From: Actinoplanes missouriensis 431
GTDB lineage: Bacteria; Actinomycetota; Actinomycetes; Mycobacteriales; Micromonosporaceae
Reading direction: 5' to 3'
Length of the DNA stretch: 64,000 bases
Assembly (NCBI RefSeq): GCF_000284295.1
Contig: NC_017093.1
Location: forward strand, 4,464,001-4,528,000
Positions 1-8,843 of the stretch are shown here, one piece after another. A program made the translations under genes and the position numbers. Each line of letters begins with the position of its first letter. Position 1 is the stretch's first letter. The notes under the pieces were generated by a model. The model had not been told where the DNA came from and made no database searches. It saw only the letters and a program-made list of their open reading frames with translations.

Positions 1-2
1 AG

Positions 3-641
3 CGGGCCGACCTCTTCGCCGATGTGCGGAGCGCGCTCCCCCGCCACCAGGGCATCTTCGTGGCGAGCGACTCCGGCCCGGTGCACGACGACGACGGCGG
101 GCGGCACCGGCAGGACTTCGGCCTGGCCACCTTCGCCGGCGAGCGGTGGCCGGTGATCGGGCTGGACTCGGCGTTCGTGCACGGCGAGTTCACCGACCAC
201 CCCGAGTGGACGATCGCCGACCGGCCGCGGGCCGCGCTCGCGATCCGCACCACCGACCGGTCCGGGCCGGACGGCGGGCGGCCGGTCTGGGTCGTCCAGG
301 TGCACGGTTTGCGGGATCCGGCCGGCAAGGGCGACACCCCGGCCCGGCTGCGGCAGGCCACCCGGCTGGCCGAGCTGGTGGACCGGATCCGCGGGCCGCG
401 CGATCTCGTGGTGCTCTGCGGCGACTTCAACGTGCTGCCGTCCAGCGAGACCTTCGCCGTACTGGCGGACGTGGGTCTGACCGACCTGGTCGGCGACGCC
501 GACACCCGCACGTCGAGTTACCCCAAGCCGGTACGGCACGCCAGTTACCTGCTCGTCTCGGACCTGGCGGCGGTCAAGCACTTCGCGGTGCTGTCCACAC
601 CGGAGGTCTCCGACCACCGCGCCCTGGTCCTGGACATCTGA
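3..641 (+). CDS. Endonuclease/exonuclease/phosphatase family protein, 5' end outside window
   Basis: The reading frame is open to the first base, so only the C-terminal 212 residues are present. They carry the late EEP-fold motifs: a GDFN motif (near base 420), preceded by a strand ending in VQVHG, and a terminal SDHRALVLDI in which Asp-His is the catalytic pair near the C-terminus of DNase I-like enzymes. The family hydrolyses phosphodiesters in nucleic acids, inositol phosphates or sphingomyelin; substrate cannot be told here. No neighbour gives context. Family assignment is firm, function is open. Confidence 0.85.
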   Translation, partial: RADLFADVRSALPRHQGIFVASDSGPVHDDDGGRHRQDFGLATFAGERWPVIGLDSAFVHGEFTDHPEWTIADRPRAALAIRTTDRSGPDGGRPVWVVQVHGLRDPAGKGDTPARLRQATRLAELVDRIRGPRDLVVLCGDFNVLPSSETFAVLADVGLTDLVGDADTRTSSYPKPVRHASYLLVSDLAAVKHFAVLSTPEVSDHRALVLDI

Positions 642-746
642 ATCGAGCAGTGGTTTTGCGCCGTGGCACCACATGTCGATAACAATGAGATCCTGCGTGC
701 TGATATCGGCGAGCATCGACCGAACAGTCCTACTATTCTCGCTGCC

Positions 747-1280
747 GTGCCTACCGATGCTCTTCCCACACCTCCGGACTTCGAAGCGGTCGAGAACTGG
801 GCGGGTGCCGGGCGGGTGATCCGCGCGGCCGGGCCGGACGTGGCCGCGTGGCAGCTGCCTGACCAGCAGAAAACCGCACTCACGTCGAGTGGTGTGCCGA
901 TGATCGAAGGGCTGGTGGACGTCGTGTCCTTCCAGGCCAAACCGACGATGTACCAGCTCGCGCACGCGCACGGGCTGGACCGGATCTTCGGGGCCGCCAC
1001 GGCCACCGGCGCGGTGATGGAGCATTCGCCGGAAGCCGGGATGCGGTTCGTCAACTCGTCCATCGTGCATTGGCTCTGGTCATTGCATCTGGTCGGCAGC
1101 TGGGTGAAGGGGTCGGCGGCGCTGGCCCGGTGGGACGAGGACGCGGAGGCCGAGGAGCAGACGTTCGCGGAGATCGCGGCGCTGCTGGAGCAGATCCGCG
1201 CCCTGGACCCGCCGGCGGTCGGCGACGGCAGCCACGACAAGCACTTCTGGCCGGCCGTCCTGGACAGGTGGCTGTACTAA
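747..1280 (+). CDS. SUKH-4-like immunity family protein
   Basis: About 177 residues from a GTG start at 747; an in-frame start at 663 is possible but the codons before 747 look non-coding and a TACTAT-like -10 lies at 731-736, which would make the transcript nearly leaderless. The protein has the look of the SUKH-4 family: an N-terminal helical stretch, then SSGVP followed by a hydrophobic strand, and a Trp-rich middle part (HWLWSLHLVGSW). SUKH proteins are typically immunity proteins against polymorphic toxins or nucleases, but no toxin gene is next to it. Assignment rests on family resemblance and is moderate. Confidence 0.55.
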   Translation: MPTDALPTPPDFEAVENWAGAGRVIRAAGPDVAAWQLPDQQKTALTSSGVPMIEGLVDVVSFQAKPTMYQLAHAHGLDRIFGAATATGAVMEHSPEAGMRFVNSSIVHWLWSLHLVGSWVKGSAALARWDEDAEAEEQTFAEIAALLEQIRALDPPAVGDGSHDKHFWPAVLDRWLY

Positions 1281-1377
1281 AGACCCGGATGGCGGCCTCC
1301 GCGGGCGCGCCCGGCCACTCCCCGGACACATGTCCCGCCTGCTGGCAGCGGAAGCGGCCGCCACTAGGATCTGCCGG

Positions 1378-1680
1378 ATGACGAACGCGTTGGTGCCGCT
1401 GAGGTGGTACGCGGGACTGGCAGTGGTGTTCTTCGGCCTGCTCCCCGCGACGATGGTGACGTTGCTGGTGGCGCGCGGGAACACGCCGTCGGCGGTCGGT
1501 TTCCTGCTGATCGGCGGGATCCCGCTGGTGCTGGCCGCCGTGGTGTTCGCGGTGCGCGGCATGCTCGGCGCAGCGGAGCCCGAGGTGGCGGCGCGGCGGC
1601 TGAACCTGAGCATGGCCCTGGTGGCCGGCGCGGACGTGCTGCTGCTCGGCGGCAACGCGCTGATCCGGATGGCGTCCTGA
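1378..1680 (+). CDS. Small integral membrane protein
   Basis: About 100 residues from ATG 1378; a TAGGAT hexamer 9-14 bases upstream suggests a leaderless or near-leaderless transcript, which is why I prefer this start to the one at 1330. There are three hydrophobic segments: a first after PLRWYAG, a second around GFLLIGGIPLVLAAVVF, and a third (LVAGADVLLLGG) near the end, with a short charged loop AAEPEVAARR between the last two. No family recognised. It converges with the CadD-like gene, four bases apart. Confidence 0.6.
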   Translation: MTNALVPLRWYAGLAVVFFGLLPATMVTLLVARGNTPSAVGFLLIGGIPLVLAAVVFAVRGMLGAAEPEVAARRLNLSMALVAGADVLLLGGNALIRMAS

Positions 1681-1684
1681 GGTT

Positions 1685-2266
1685 CTAGAAGGCCTCGCTC
1701 AGGATCAGCAGGCCGATTCCGATCAGCACGATCGGTAGCAGGACGTGGCCCCATCGGCTGAGTGCCTTCGCGATCACCGGGCGGGTGGCGAAGAACCGGC
1801 CGGCGGCGACCCAGACGGCGACCAGGATCAGGAAGACGGTGACGTAGGCGGCGGCGCCGGTGGCACCGGCGGTGGCGAGGACCGGGACGTAGACGCCGAT
1901 GTTGTCGCCGCCGTTCGCGAACGTGACGGCCGCGATCGTGAGGGCGCCGACGTCGCCGCCGGTCGGCTGTTCATCGTCCTGATCGTCGCGGGCGCGCCAG
2001 GACTGGATCGCGGCCTTGATGCCGAGCCCGAGCGGGAGCAGGCCGAGGAACGGGATCACCCGCTCGGGCAGGAACGTCGCGCCGAACGCGGCGGCCAGCG
2101 CGACCGCGAGGATGCCGATGAACCCGAGGTACTGGCCGGCGGCGATGCTGCGGCTCAGGTGCGGCCGCCCGGCCCCGCGCGCGAAGTAGAGCGCCAGGAG
2201 AAGAATGTCGTCGATGTTGGTGACGGCGAACAGGCCGACCGCCTGTCCGATGATGCCCAGGTTCAC
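1685..2266 (-). CDS. CadD-like cadmium resistance/cation transporter
   Basis: 193 residues, the usual size of CadD/LysE-superfamily transporters. The N-terminus carries the family signature FAVTNIDDILLLALYF, with a conserved Asp pair within the first membrane helix; a second symmetrical motif TFANGGDNIGVYVPV lies after a charged cytoplasmic loop (RARDDQDDEQ). About five or six hydrophobic segments are visible. Members export cadmium or related divalent cations, or have unassigned substrates in actinobacteria. No metalloregulator gene is adjacent. Confidence 0.75.
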   Translation of the reverse strand: MNLGIIGQAVGLFAVTNIDDILLLALYFARGAGRPHLSRSIAAGQYLGFIGILAVALAAAFGATFLPERVIPFLGLLPLGLGIKAAIQSWRARDDQDDEQPTGGDVGALTIAAVTFANGGDNIGVYVPVLATAGATGAAAYVTVFLILVAVWVAAGRFFATRPVIAKALSRWGHVLLPIVLIGIGLLILSEAF

Positions 2267-2281
2267 CGGGTCAGGGTAGGT

Positions 2282-2313
2282 CCTGTGCGGCGCTCGCTGA
2301 AACGCCGCACAGG
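2282..2313 (-). terminator. Hairpin terminator after the proline-rich gene
   Basis: Arms CCTGTGCGGCG and CGCCGCACAGG form an 11-bp perfect stem with a 10-base loop. It lies in the 98-bp gap between the end of the small proline-rich gene and the start of the CadD-like gene, both on the minus strand, so it probably separates the two units. There is no long U tract, as is usual in GC-rich actinobacteria. Confidence 0.7.
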
Positions 2314-2364
2314 CGTGCCGGGTTCACGGGATGGGGTCACGGGGCCGCTGTCACGGGCCGGCGG

Positions 2365-2526
2365 TCATGCCGGTTCCGGGACGGCGTCCGGCTCGGCGGG
2401 CTCGGGTACCGCCTCGGGCGGGGGCGGCGGGAGCGGATCGGGGTTGTCCGGCGACAGCTCGCCTGGGTCGTCGGGGATCGGCGCGCCAGGGTCGAGTGGC
2501 GGATATTTGTCGGGGTTCGTAGGCAT
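2365..2526 (-). CDS. Proline/aspartate-rich micro-protein, 53 residues
   Basis: ATG at 2526 is preceded by a strong Shine-Dalgarno run (GAGAGGAG, 7 bases before the start). The 53-residue product is about one third proline, with acidic spacers: it opens MPTNPDKYPPLDPGAPIPDD, has five consecutive prolines in the middle and ends PEPAEPDAVPEPA. It has no hydrophobic segment and is very likely unstructured. The strong ribosome site, clean codon usage and a terminator hairpin downstream support a real gene. Function unknown; I recall similar short proline-rich proteins in other actinobacteria but cannot verify this. Confidence 0.6.
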   Translation of the reverse strand: MPTNPDKYPPLDPGAPIPDDPGELSPDNPDPLPPPPPEAVPEPAEPDAVPEPA

Positions 2527-2652
2527 CGTGCGCTCCTCTCATGGCCGATTTATGGAGATCATCGGTACCCGGCGGCCTCGACGATCAAACAGAATCCGGC
2601 ATTTCGGACGCGTTACCGGGTTCCGGCGCGACACCGTCGCGCGCGGGACACG

Positions 2653-4593
2653 ATGGCAAACGTGAAAGCTGACGAGTCCAGCGAATGGAACGCCCGGCTC
2701 CTCGCCCGCGAGCAGGTCAGCCGGCGGTCGCTGTTACGGGCCGTGATGGCCGGGGCGGGTGGTTACGCGTACGCGCAGTTCCACCTCGCCAACGCGGCGT
2801 TCGCGGCCGGCGGCGGCACGGCGGGGCCCGCCGGGGTGGTCGTCTCCGGACGTCACCTGTCGTTCGTACCGGCGACCGACGGCACCCTGAAACCGGCGAT
2901 GGCGGTCACCGCGCAACTCGTCAGCACGACCGGCTCCCTGCCCGCGGCGATCCGGGCGTACGTCGACGTAGGTTCGGTCCCCGGCCGATACGGGACACAT
3001 TTCGAAGCTGACATCCGCCATCTGACCGGCCAATACGCCATTCCCGGCGGACCGGTCGGCAGCCAGTTCTATCTGAAGGCGACGGTCCGCGGGCTACGGC
3101 CCGGAACCGTCTACCACTATCGGATCCGGCTCTCCGACGGAACCGTCAGCGGCGACTCCCATTTCTCCACCGCGCCGGCCCGCGGCACGACGGTTCCGGC
3201 GCCGTTCACGTTCACCGCGTTCGCCGACGTCGGCACGAACACCGCGCCGACCGACCCGCGATTCGCGTGGGGACAGAACCCGGCATCGGTGACCGCCAAG
3301 AACGGCACCTGGCCACCCGGAGTCTTCGACAACAACTCCTATCTGCCGGACGATCCGGTGGCCGGGGCGAACGGCACCGACAAACGACCGGCGCTCACCC
3401 AGACCATGCTGCTCGCCACCCAGCAGCCCGTTTTCACGCTGCTCGCCGGGGACATCTGTTACGCCAATCCGTCCGGTTCCGGGTTACCCGCCGACGACAC
3501 CACGGCGCTGACCAGGATCGCCCCGAAGAAAAAGAACCTCTACAACCCGTACGTCTGGGATGTCTTCCTGAATCAGATCGAACCACTGGCGTCCACCACA
3601 CCCTGGATGTTCACCACCGGCAACCACGACATGGAGCCGCTCTACGGGAAAACCCGGTTCCTCGGCGACAGCCCCTCCCACGGGTACGGCGGTCTGGTGG
3701 AACGGCTCGACTTCCCGTCGAACGGGCCGCACACCTGCCCGTCGGTCTACCGTTTCGTCTACGCCAACGTCGGATTCATCTCGGTCGACGCCAACGAGCT
3801 CTCCACCGAACTGCAGACCAACACCGGTTACTCCGGCGGAGTCCAGGCGAAATGGCTGAAACGCAGCCTGCGCGAATGGCGGACCAGCCGCGCCGACATC
3901 GACTTCGTCGTCGCGTTCCTGCACCACTGCGCGTATTCCACGACGAACAGCCACGCCTCCGACGGCGGCGTCCGCGACGTGATCGACCCGTTGTTCAGCG
4001 AGTATCAGGTGGACCTGGTCGTGCAGGGACACAACCATCTGCTCGAACGCACCGACCCCATCCGGTACGGCCGGCGCACCCGCCACGCGCCGGACGGCGC
4101 CACCATCTCCCCGGTGACCGACGGCGTCACCTATCTCTGCGTGGGCTCCGGCGGCCGGCCGCGCTATCCGTTCCGGGCAGCGCCGTCGAAGGCCGCTCCC
4201 CCGCCGAAAGGCGTGAAACCGTCCGGCCCGCAGTTGCTGCCGGCCGGGCAGCGCTACCGCGGATATCAGCCACCGGGCGGCCCGAACGCGGCCGAGAACA
4301 ACACCGAGAACATCGTGAACAGCTACGTCTGGTCGGCCGACCGCAAAATCCGCCCGGCCGGTCACCCGACCGGAACCCGCGTCCCTGAGACCGTGGATTG
4401 GTCACAGGTCCGTTACGACGCGTACGCGTTCCTCGCCGTCGACGTGACGCCGGCGGCGGCGGGCGCTCGCACCACGATGACGGTACGCAGCCTGGCGGAC
4501 GCGCTGCCGGGCAGCAAGCAGCCGTTCACCGAGATCGACCGGATAACCCTGACCCGGGTGGCAGGCCGCGGGTTGATAGCCCAGCCCGATTGA
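2653..4593 (+). CDS. Tat-exported purple-acid-phosphatase-like metallophosphoesterase
   Basis: 646 residues. The N-terminus has a twin-arginine signal (SRRSLLRAVMAG, residues 23-34) and an Ala-rich cleavage region. Residues about 55-170 resemble the fibronectin-like N-terminal domain of purple acid phosphatases, ending FSTAPA. The metallophosphoesterase core follows with the expected metal ligands: FADVG, LLAGDICY (about 263), TGNHDME (about 321), FLHHCAYS (about 421) and VVQGHNH (about 456). The protein should fold in the cytoplasm, be exported, and release phosphate from organic phosphomonoesters or diesters. The standard GD-x-Y, GNH and GH-x-H triad is complete. Monocistronic by spacing. 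Confidence 0.85.
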   Translation: MANVKADESSEWNARLLAREQVSRRSLLRAVMAGAGGYAYAQFHLANAAFAAGGGTAGPAGVVVSGRHLSFVPATDGTLKPAMAVTAQLVSTTGSLPAAIRAYVDVGSVPGRYGTHFEADIRHLTGQYAIPGGPVGSQFYLKATVRGLRPGTVYHYRIRLSDGTVSGDSHFSTAPARGTTVPAPFTFTAFADVGTNTAPTDPRFAWGQNPASVTAKNGTWPPGVFDNNSYLPDDPVAGANGTDKRPALTQTMLLATQQPVFTLLAGDICYANPSGSGLPADDTTALTRIAPKKKNLYNPYVWDVFLNQIEPLASTTPWMFTTGNHDMEPLYGKTRFLGDSPSHGYGGLVERLDFPSNGPHTCPSVYRFVYANVGFISVDANELSTELQTNTGYSGGVQAKWLKRSLREWRTSRADIDFVVAFLHHCAYSTTNSHASDGGVRDVIDPLFSEYQVDLVVQGHNHLLERTDPIRYGRRTRHAPDGATISPVTDGVTYLCVGSGGRPRYPFRAAPSKAAPPPKGVKPSGPQLLPAGQRYRGYQPPGGPNAAENNTENIVNSYVWSADRKIRPAGHPTGTRVPETVDWSQVRYDAYAFLAVDVTPAAAGARTTMTVRSLADALPGSKQPFTEIDRITLTRVAGRGLIAQPD

Positions 4594-4639
4594 TCGCCGC
4601 TGCCGATGGATCCCCCACCAACACGGCCGGGGCGGAGGA

Positions 4640-5188
4640 TCACGTCGCTGGCCGGCCGGTGACCTCTTCATAGACGGCGTCGTAACCGGCAGCGTCGATC
4701 ACGTCGAGCAGACCACTCTCGTCCACCGCGTACACCGCCCGGGCGAAGCACCCGTTCGTGACCGCGACCAGCTCCGCGATGGAGTCGAACTCGACGACCG
4801 GCTGCCCCGGATCCAGCAGGGACACGACCACCGGCTCGTCGCCCGCAGCGGACCAGGCGGCCACGTACAGGTCGGCGCCGCCGTCGCGCAGCAGCGGAAC
4901 CCAGCGGGGGTACGGCACCTCGACCGACCAGTCGAGGCGGGTCTCGGCAAGAGCGACCGGCCAGTAGCCGGGGATCACCCAGCAGTCGCCGATCGTCTGA
5001 CCGGGCGCATCCTCCACGCCGTCGCACCACGAGAACCAGGTGAGCACCGACGCGGGCAGATCCGCCCCGAGCACGGCAGTGATCTCCTCCGGCGACCGCC
5101 CGGGACGCAGCGAGGAGGCGACCGGCGCACCCACCCGGCCCAGCCACCCGCTCCACTCGCGCAGGGCATCTGCCAGGCCTTCGTTCAC
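4640..5188 (-). CDS. SMI1/KNR4 (SUKH) family protein
   Basis: 182 residues. The N-terminal half shows the SUKH pattern: LRPGRSPEEITAVLGADLPASVLTWFSWCDGVE, then PGYWPVAL, and a second strand pair WVPLLRDGGADLYVAAW which is the typical acidic/aromatic SUKH signature. In polymorphic toxin systems such proteins neutralise nuclease toxins; others act as scaffolds. Its ATG overlaps the stop of the upstream LysR gene by four bases (ATGA), so it is cotranslated with the regulator rather than with any toxin, which is an unusual setting. Family call good, role unknown. Confidence 0.75.
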   Translation of the reverse strand: MNEGLADALREWSGWLGRVGAPVASSLRPGRSPEEITAVLGADLPASVLTWFSWCDGVEDAPGQTIGDCWVIPGYWPVALAETRLDWSVEVPYPRWVPLLRDGGADLYVAAWSAAGDEPVVVSLLDPGQPVVEFDSIAELVAVTNGCFARAVYAVDESGLLDVIDAAGYDAVYEEVTGRPAT

Positions 5189-6099
5189 GTCGGGAAAGCT
5201 AGCAAACCGTCACAGCGACGGCTCATCGCGGTGACGATCTCGGCCACCTGGCGGATCGCCGGTGAGGTGTCACCGGCCCTGGTCGCGATCGCGAGATCGA
5301 CGACGGGCGGGTCGGCGAGCTCGGCGTAGGTCACGCCGTCGAGGGTGAGGCTGCGGACCGGCTCGGGGACGAGGGCAACGCCGAGACCCGCCGCCACGAA
5401 GACGACGAGTGTCGCGGTCTCCCCGACTTCGGTGATCGGTTCCGGACGGAAGCCGGCGGCGGCGCACGCGGCGAGGACGTGTTCGTGCATTGACGAGCGG
5501 TGACCGGAGAAGTGCATGACGAACGGTTCGGCGCTCAGCTGGGCGAGATCGATCCGCGATCGGCGGGCGAGCGGGTGCCGGTCGGGCAGGACGGCGACGA
5601 GGCGTTCGGTGCGCAGGACCTCGACTGTCACGTCCGGGCGAGCCACCCCGTCGGGGCGGAGCACCACCAGGTCGTAGGTGCCGTCGATCAAGCCCGTGAG
5701 CAGGGCCGGACTGAGCAGTTCGCCGTGCAGCTCCAGGCGTACCCCGGGAAGTTGGTCTCTGATCCGGCGGGCCGCGGCCGGCAGCAGGTCGTAGGTCGCG
5801 GTGCCGATGAAGCCGGCCGACACCCGGCCGGCCTGGCCGGAGGCGACAAGGGCCATGTCGGCCGACGCCCGGCTCACCGACCCGAGCACGGTACGCGCGT
5901 GCTCCGCGAACCGGTGACCGGCTTCGGTCAGCTCGACCCGCCGGGTGGTACGGGTGACCAGGTCGACGCCGAACTCCCGCTCCAGCTGCTTGATCTGCTG
6001 GGAGAGGGCGGGCTGGGCGATGTGCAGGCGCTCGGCGGCGCGGCCGAAGTGCCGTTCCTCGGCGAGGGCGACGAACGAGCGGAGATGCCGCAGTTCCAT
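5185..6099 (-). CDS. LysR-family regulator divergent from the beta-ketoadipate genes
   Basis: 304 residues, standard LysR length. The winged helix-turn-helix fills residues 1-60 (MELRHLRSFVALAEERHFGRA, then LHIAQPALSQQIKQLE), followed by a linker helix and a periplasmic-binding-like effector domain from about residue 90. It is transcribed away from the thiolase gene with a 70-bp shared promoter region that contains a perfect inverted repeat with LysR-box geometry. By analogy with CatM/PcaQ-type regulators it probably senses an intermediate of aromatic breakdown and activates the pcaFIJ unit. Effector is inferred, not seen. Confidence 0.88.
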   Translation of the reverse strand: MELRHLRSFVALAEERHFGRAAERLHIAQPALSQQIKQLEREFGVDLVTRTTRRVELTEAGHRFAEHARTVLGSVSRASADMALVASGQAGRVSAGFIGTATYDLLPAAARRIRDQLPGVRLELHGELLSPALLTGLIDGTYDLVVLRPDGVARPDVTVEVLRTERLVAVLPDRHPLARRSRIDLAQLSAEPFVMHFSGHRSSMHEHVLAACAAAGFRPEPITEVGETATLVVFVAAGLGVALVPEPVRSLTLDGVTYAELADPPVVDLAIATRAGDTSPAIRQVAEIVTAMSRRCDGLLAFPT

Positions 6100-6111
6100 A
6101 ACGGCAGATTA

Positions 6112-6129
6112 TCAATAGGTTCGTATTGA
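6112..6129. promoter_or_regulatory. Probable LysR operator (T-N-A type inverted repeat)
   Basis: TCAATA-GGTTCG-TATTGA is a perfect 6-bp inverted repeat with a 6-bp spacer, midway between the divergent LysR and thiolase starts. A second, weaker symmetric site (ATTG-GCTT-CAAT) follows at about 6132-6143. This is the place and shape expected for recognition and activation sites of a LysR regulator. Confidence 0.6.
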
Positions 6130-6169
6130 GTATTGGCTTCAATCGGTCCACGGGACATAGGTTGGAGAC

Positions 6170-7347
<1,178 letters not shown>

Positions 7348-7351
<4 letters not shown>

Positions 7352-8007
7352 CCGTGACCATCTGCGACACCGCGCTCGAGGCGGTCGCCGGCATCCGGGA
7401 CGGCTCCACCGTCCTGGTCGGCGGGTTCGGCATGGCCGGCATGCCGGTACGGCTCATCGACGCCCTGATCGAGCAGGGCGCCGGCGACCTGACGGTCGTC
7501 TCCAACAACGCCGGCAACGGCGACACCGGCCTGGCCGCGCTGCTCGCCAAGGGCCGGGTCCGCAAGGTGATCTGCTCGTTCCCCCGGCAGACCGACTCGT
7601 GGGTCTTCGACGGGCTGTACCGGGCCGGCAAGATCGAGCTGGAGGTGGTGCCGCAGGGCAACCTCGCCGAGCGGATGCGGGCGGCGGGGGCCGGCATCGG
7701 GGCGTTCTACGGGCGCACCGGCGTGGGCACTCCCCTGGCCGAGGGCAAGGAGACACGGGAGATCGACGGCCGTACCCATGTGCTGGAATTTCCGATCAAG
7801 GGTGACGTGGCGCTGATCGGCGCCCACCGCGCGGACCGGATGGGCAATCTGGTCTACCGCAAGACCGCCCGCAACTTCGGTCCGGTGATGGCGACCGCCG
7901 CCGCGCTGGTGATCGCCCAGGTCCGCGAGATCGTGCCGACCGGCGACCTGGACCCCGAAGTGATCGTGACGCCGAGCATCTACGTGGACCGGGTGGTGGC
8001 GGTATGA
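7348..8007 (+). CDS. pcaI: 3-oxoadipate CoA-transferase subunit A
   Basis: 219 residues from the GTG at 7348 that overlaps the thiolase stop. The family I CoA-transferase alpha pattern is visible: VLVGGFGMAGMPVRLIDALIE with the glycine-rich CoA-binding turn, then VSNNAGNGDTGLAALLAKGRVRK and EVVPQGNLAERMRAAGAGIGAFY. It works as a heteromer with the next gene, moving CoA from succinyl-CoA to 3-oxoadipate. Stop and start of the two subunits overlap (ATGA at 8004-8007), which would keep their ratio equal. A succinyl-CoA:acetoacetate transferase role is the main alternative. Confidence 0.85.
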
Positions 8008-8639
8008 GTTCCCTGGACAAGCACGCGATGGCCGCGCTGGTGGCCCGCGACATCGAACCCGGCTCCTACGTGAACCTCGGCATCGGCCAGCCCACCCTGG
8101 TCGCCGACCACCTGCCGGCCGGCGCCGGGATCGTTCTGCACACCGAGAACGGCATGCTCAACATGGGCCCTGCCGCCACCGGCGACGCCGTCGACCCGGA
8201 CCTCACCAACGCCGGCAAGATCCCGGTGACCGAGCTGCCGGGCTCGTCCTACTTCCACCACGCGGACTCGTTCGCGATGATGCGCGGCGGTCACCTGGAC
8301 GTCTGCGTGATGGGCGCCTTCCAGGTGTCGGCCCGCGGCGACCTGGCGAACTGGCACACCGGCGACCCGGACGCGATCCCGGCCGTCGGCGGGGCGATGG
8401 ACCTGGCGGTCGGGGCGAAGAGTGTCTACGTGATGATGACGCTGTTCGCCAAGGACGGCTCGCCGAAACTGGTGCCGTCATGCACGTACCCGCTGACCGG
8501 GCTGGCGTGCGTCGACCGGGTCTACACGGACCGGGCGACGTTCCTGATCACGCCGGAGGGCGTGGTGGTGCGCGAGACGTTCGGGATCACGTTCGAGGAG
8601 CTGAGCGAGCGCCTGGACGTGACACTGCTGCGGCCATAG
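8004..8639 (+). CDS. pcaJ: 3-oxoadipate CoA-transferase subunit B
   Basis: 211 residues, normal for the beta subunit. It has the start VARDIEPGSYVNLGIGQPTLVAD and the catalytic-glutamate region HTENGMLNMGPA near residue 50 (Glu of the ENG motif), followed by the FQVSARGDLANWHTG segment common to these enzymes. Pairs with the preceding subunit. Together with the thiolase it forms a three-gene, translationally coupled operon for the final two steps of protocatechuate/catechol catabolism; no upstream pca genes lie in this window. Confidence 0.86.
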   Translation: MSSLDKHAMAALVARDIEPGSYVNLGIGQPTLVADHLPAGAGIVLHTENGMLNMGPAATGDAVDPDLTNAGKIPVTELPGSSYFHHADSFAMMRGGHLDVCVMGAFQVSARGDLANWHTGDPDAIPAVGGAMDLAVGAKSVYVMMTLFAKDGSPKLVPSCTYPLTGLACVDRVYTDRATFLITPEGVVVRETFGITFEELSERLDVTLLRP

Positions 8640-8690
8640 ACGGCTGGCGCTGTCCTCGTATCCTGAGGAGACTCACGCGGGGAGGCGCCC

Positions 8691-8837
8691 ATGCCGCTGA
8701 CCGAGGTGAGCGTGCTCGGGATCCGGACGTCCGTCATCACGGTCCGGCACCTGTGGGCGCGGCGCACATGCCGGCGGTGGTGCGGGCGCTGGCCGGCCGG
8801 CTCGGATACCGCCCGGTCCGGGGCGGGGATTGGTTGA
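8691..8837 (+). CDS. Possible short gene, perhaps frameshifted
   Basis: ATG 8691 follows a very strong ribosome site (GGGGAGG, 7 bases upstream) and opens a 48-codon frame beginning MPLTEVSVLGIRTSVITVR. The first 25 codons have GC-ending third positions, but after about base 8765 the frame becomes Arg/Trp/Cys-rich. In the +2 frame the same stretch reads PAVVRALAGRLGYRPVRGGDWLTAIDF and stops at 8854, which looks more protein-like. I suspect one small gene with a frameshift near 8765. No family recognised. Confidence 0.3.
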   Translation: MPLTEVSVLGIRTSVITVRHLWARRTCRRWCGRWPAGSDTARSGAGIG

Positions 8838-8843
8838 CGGCCA

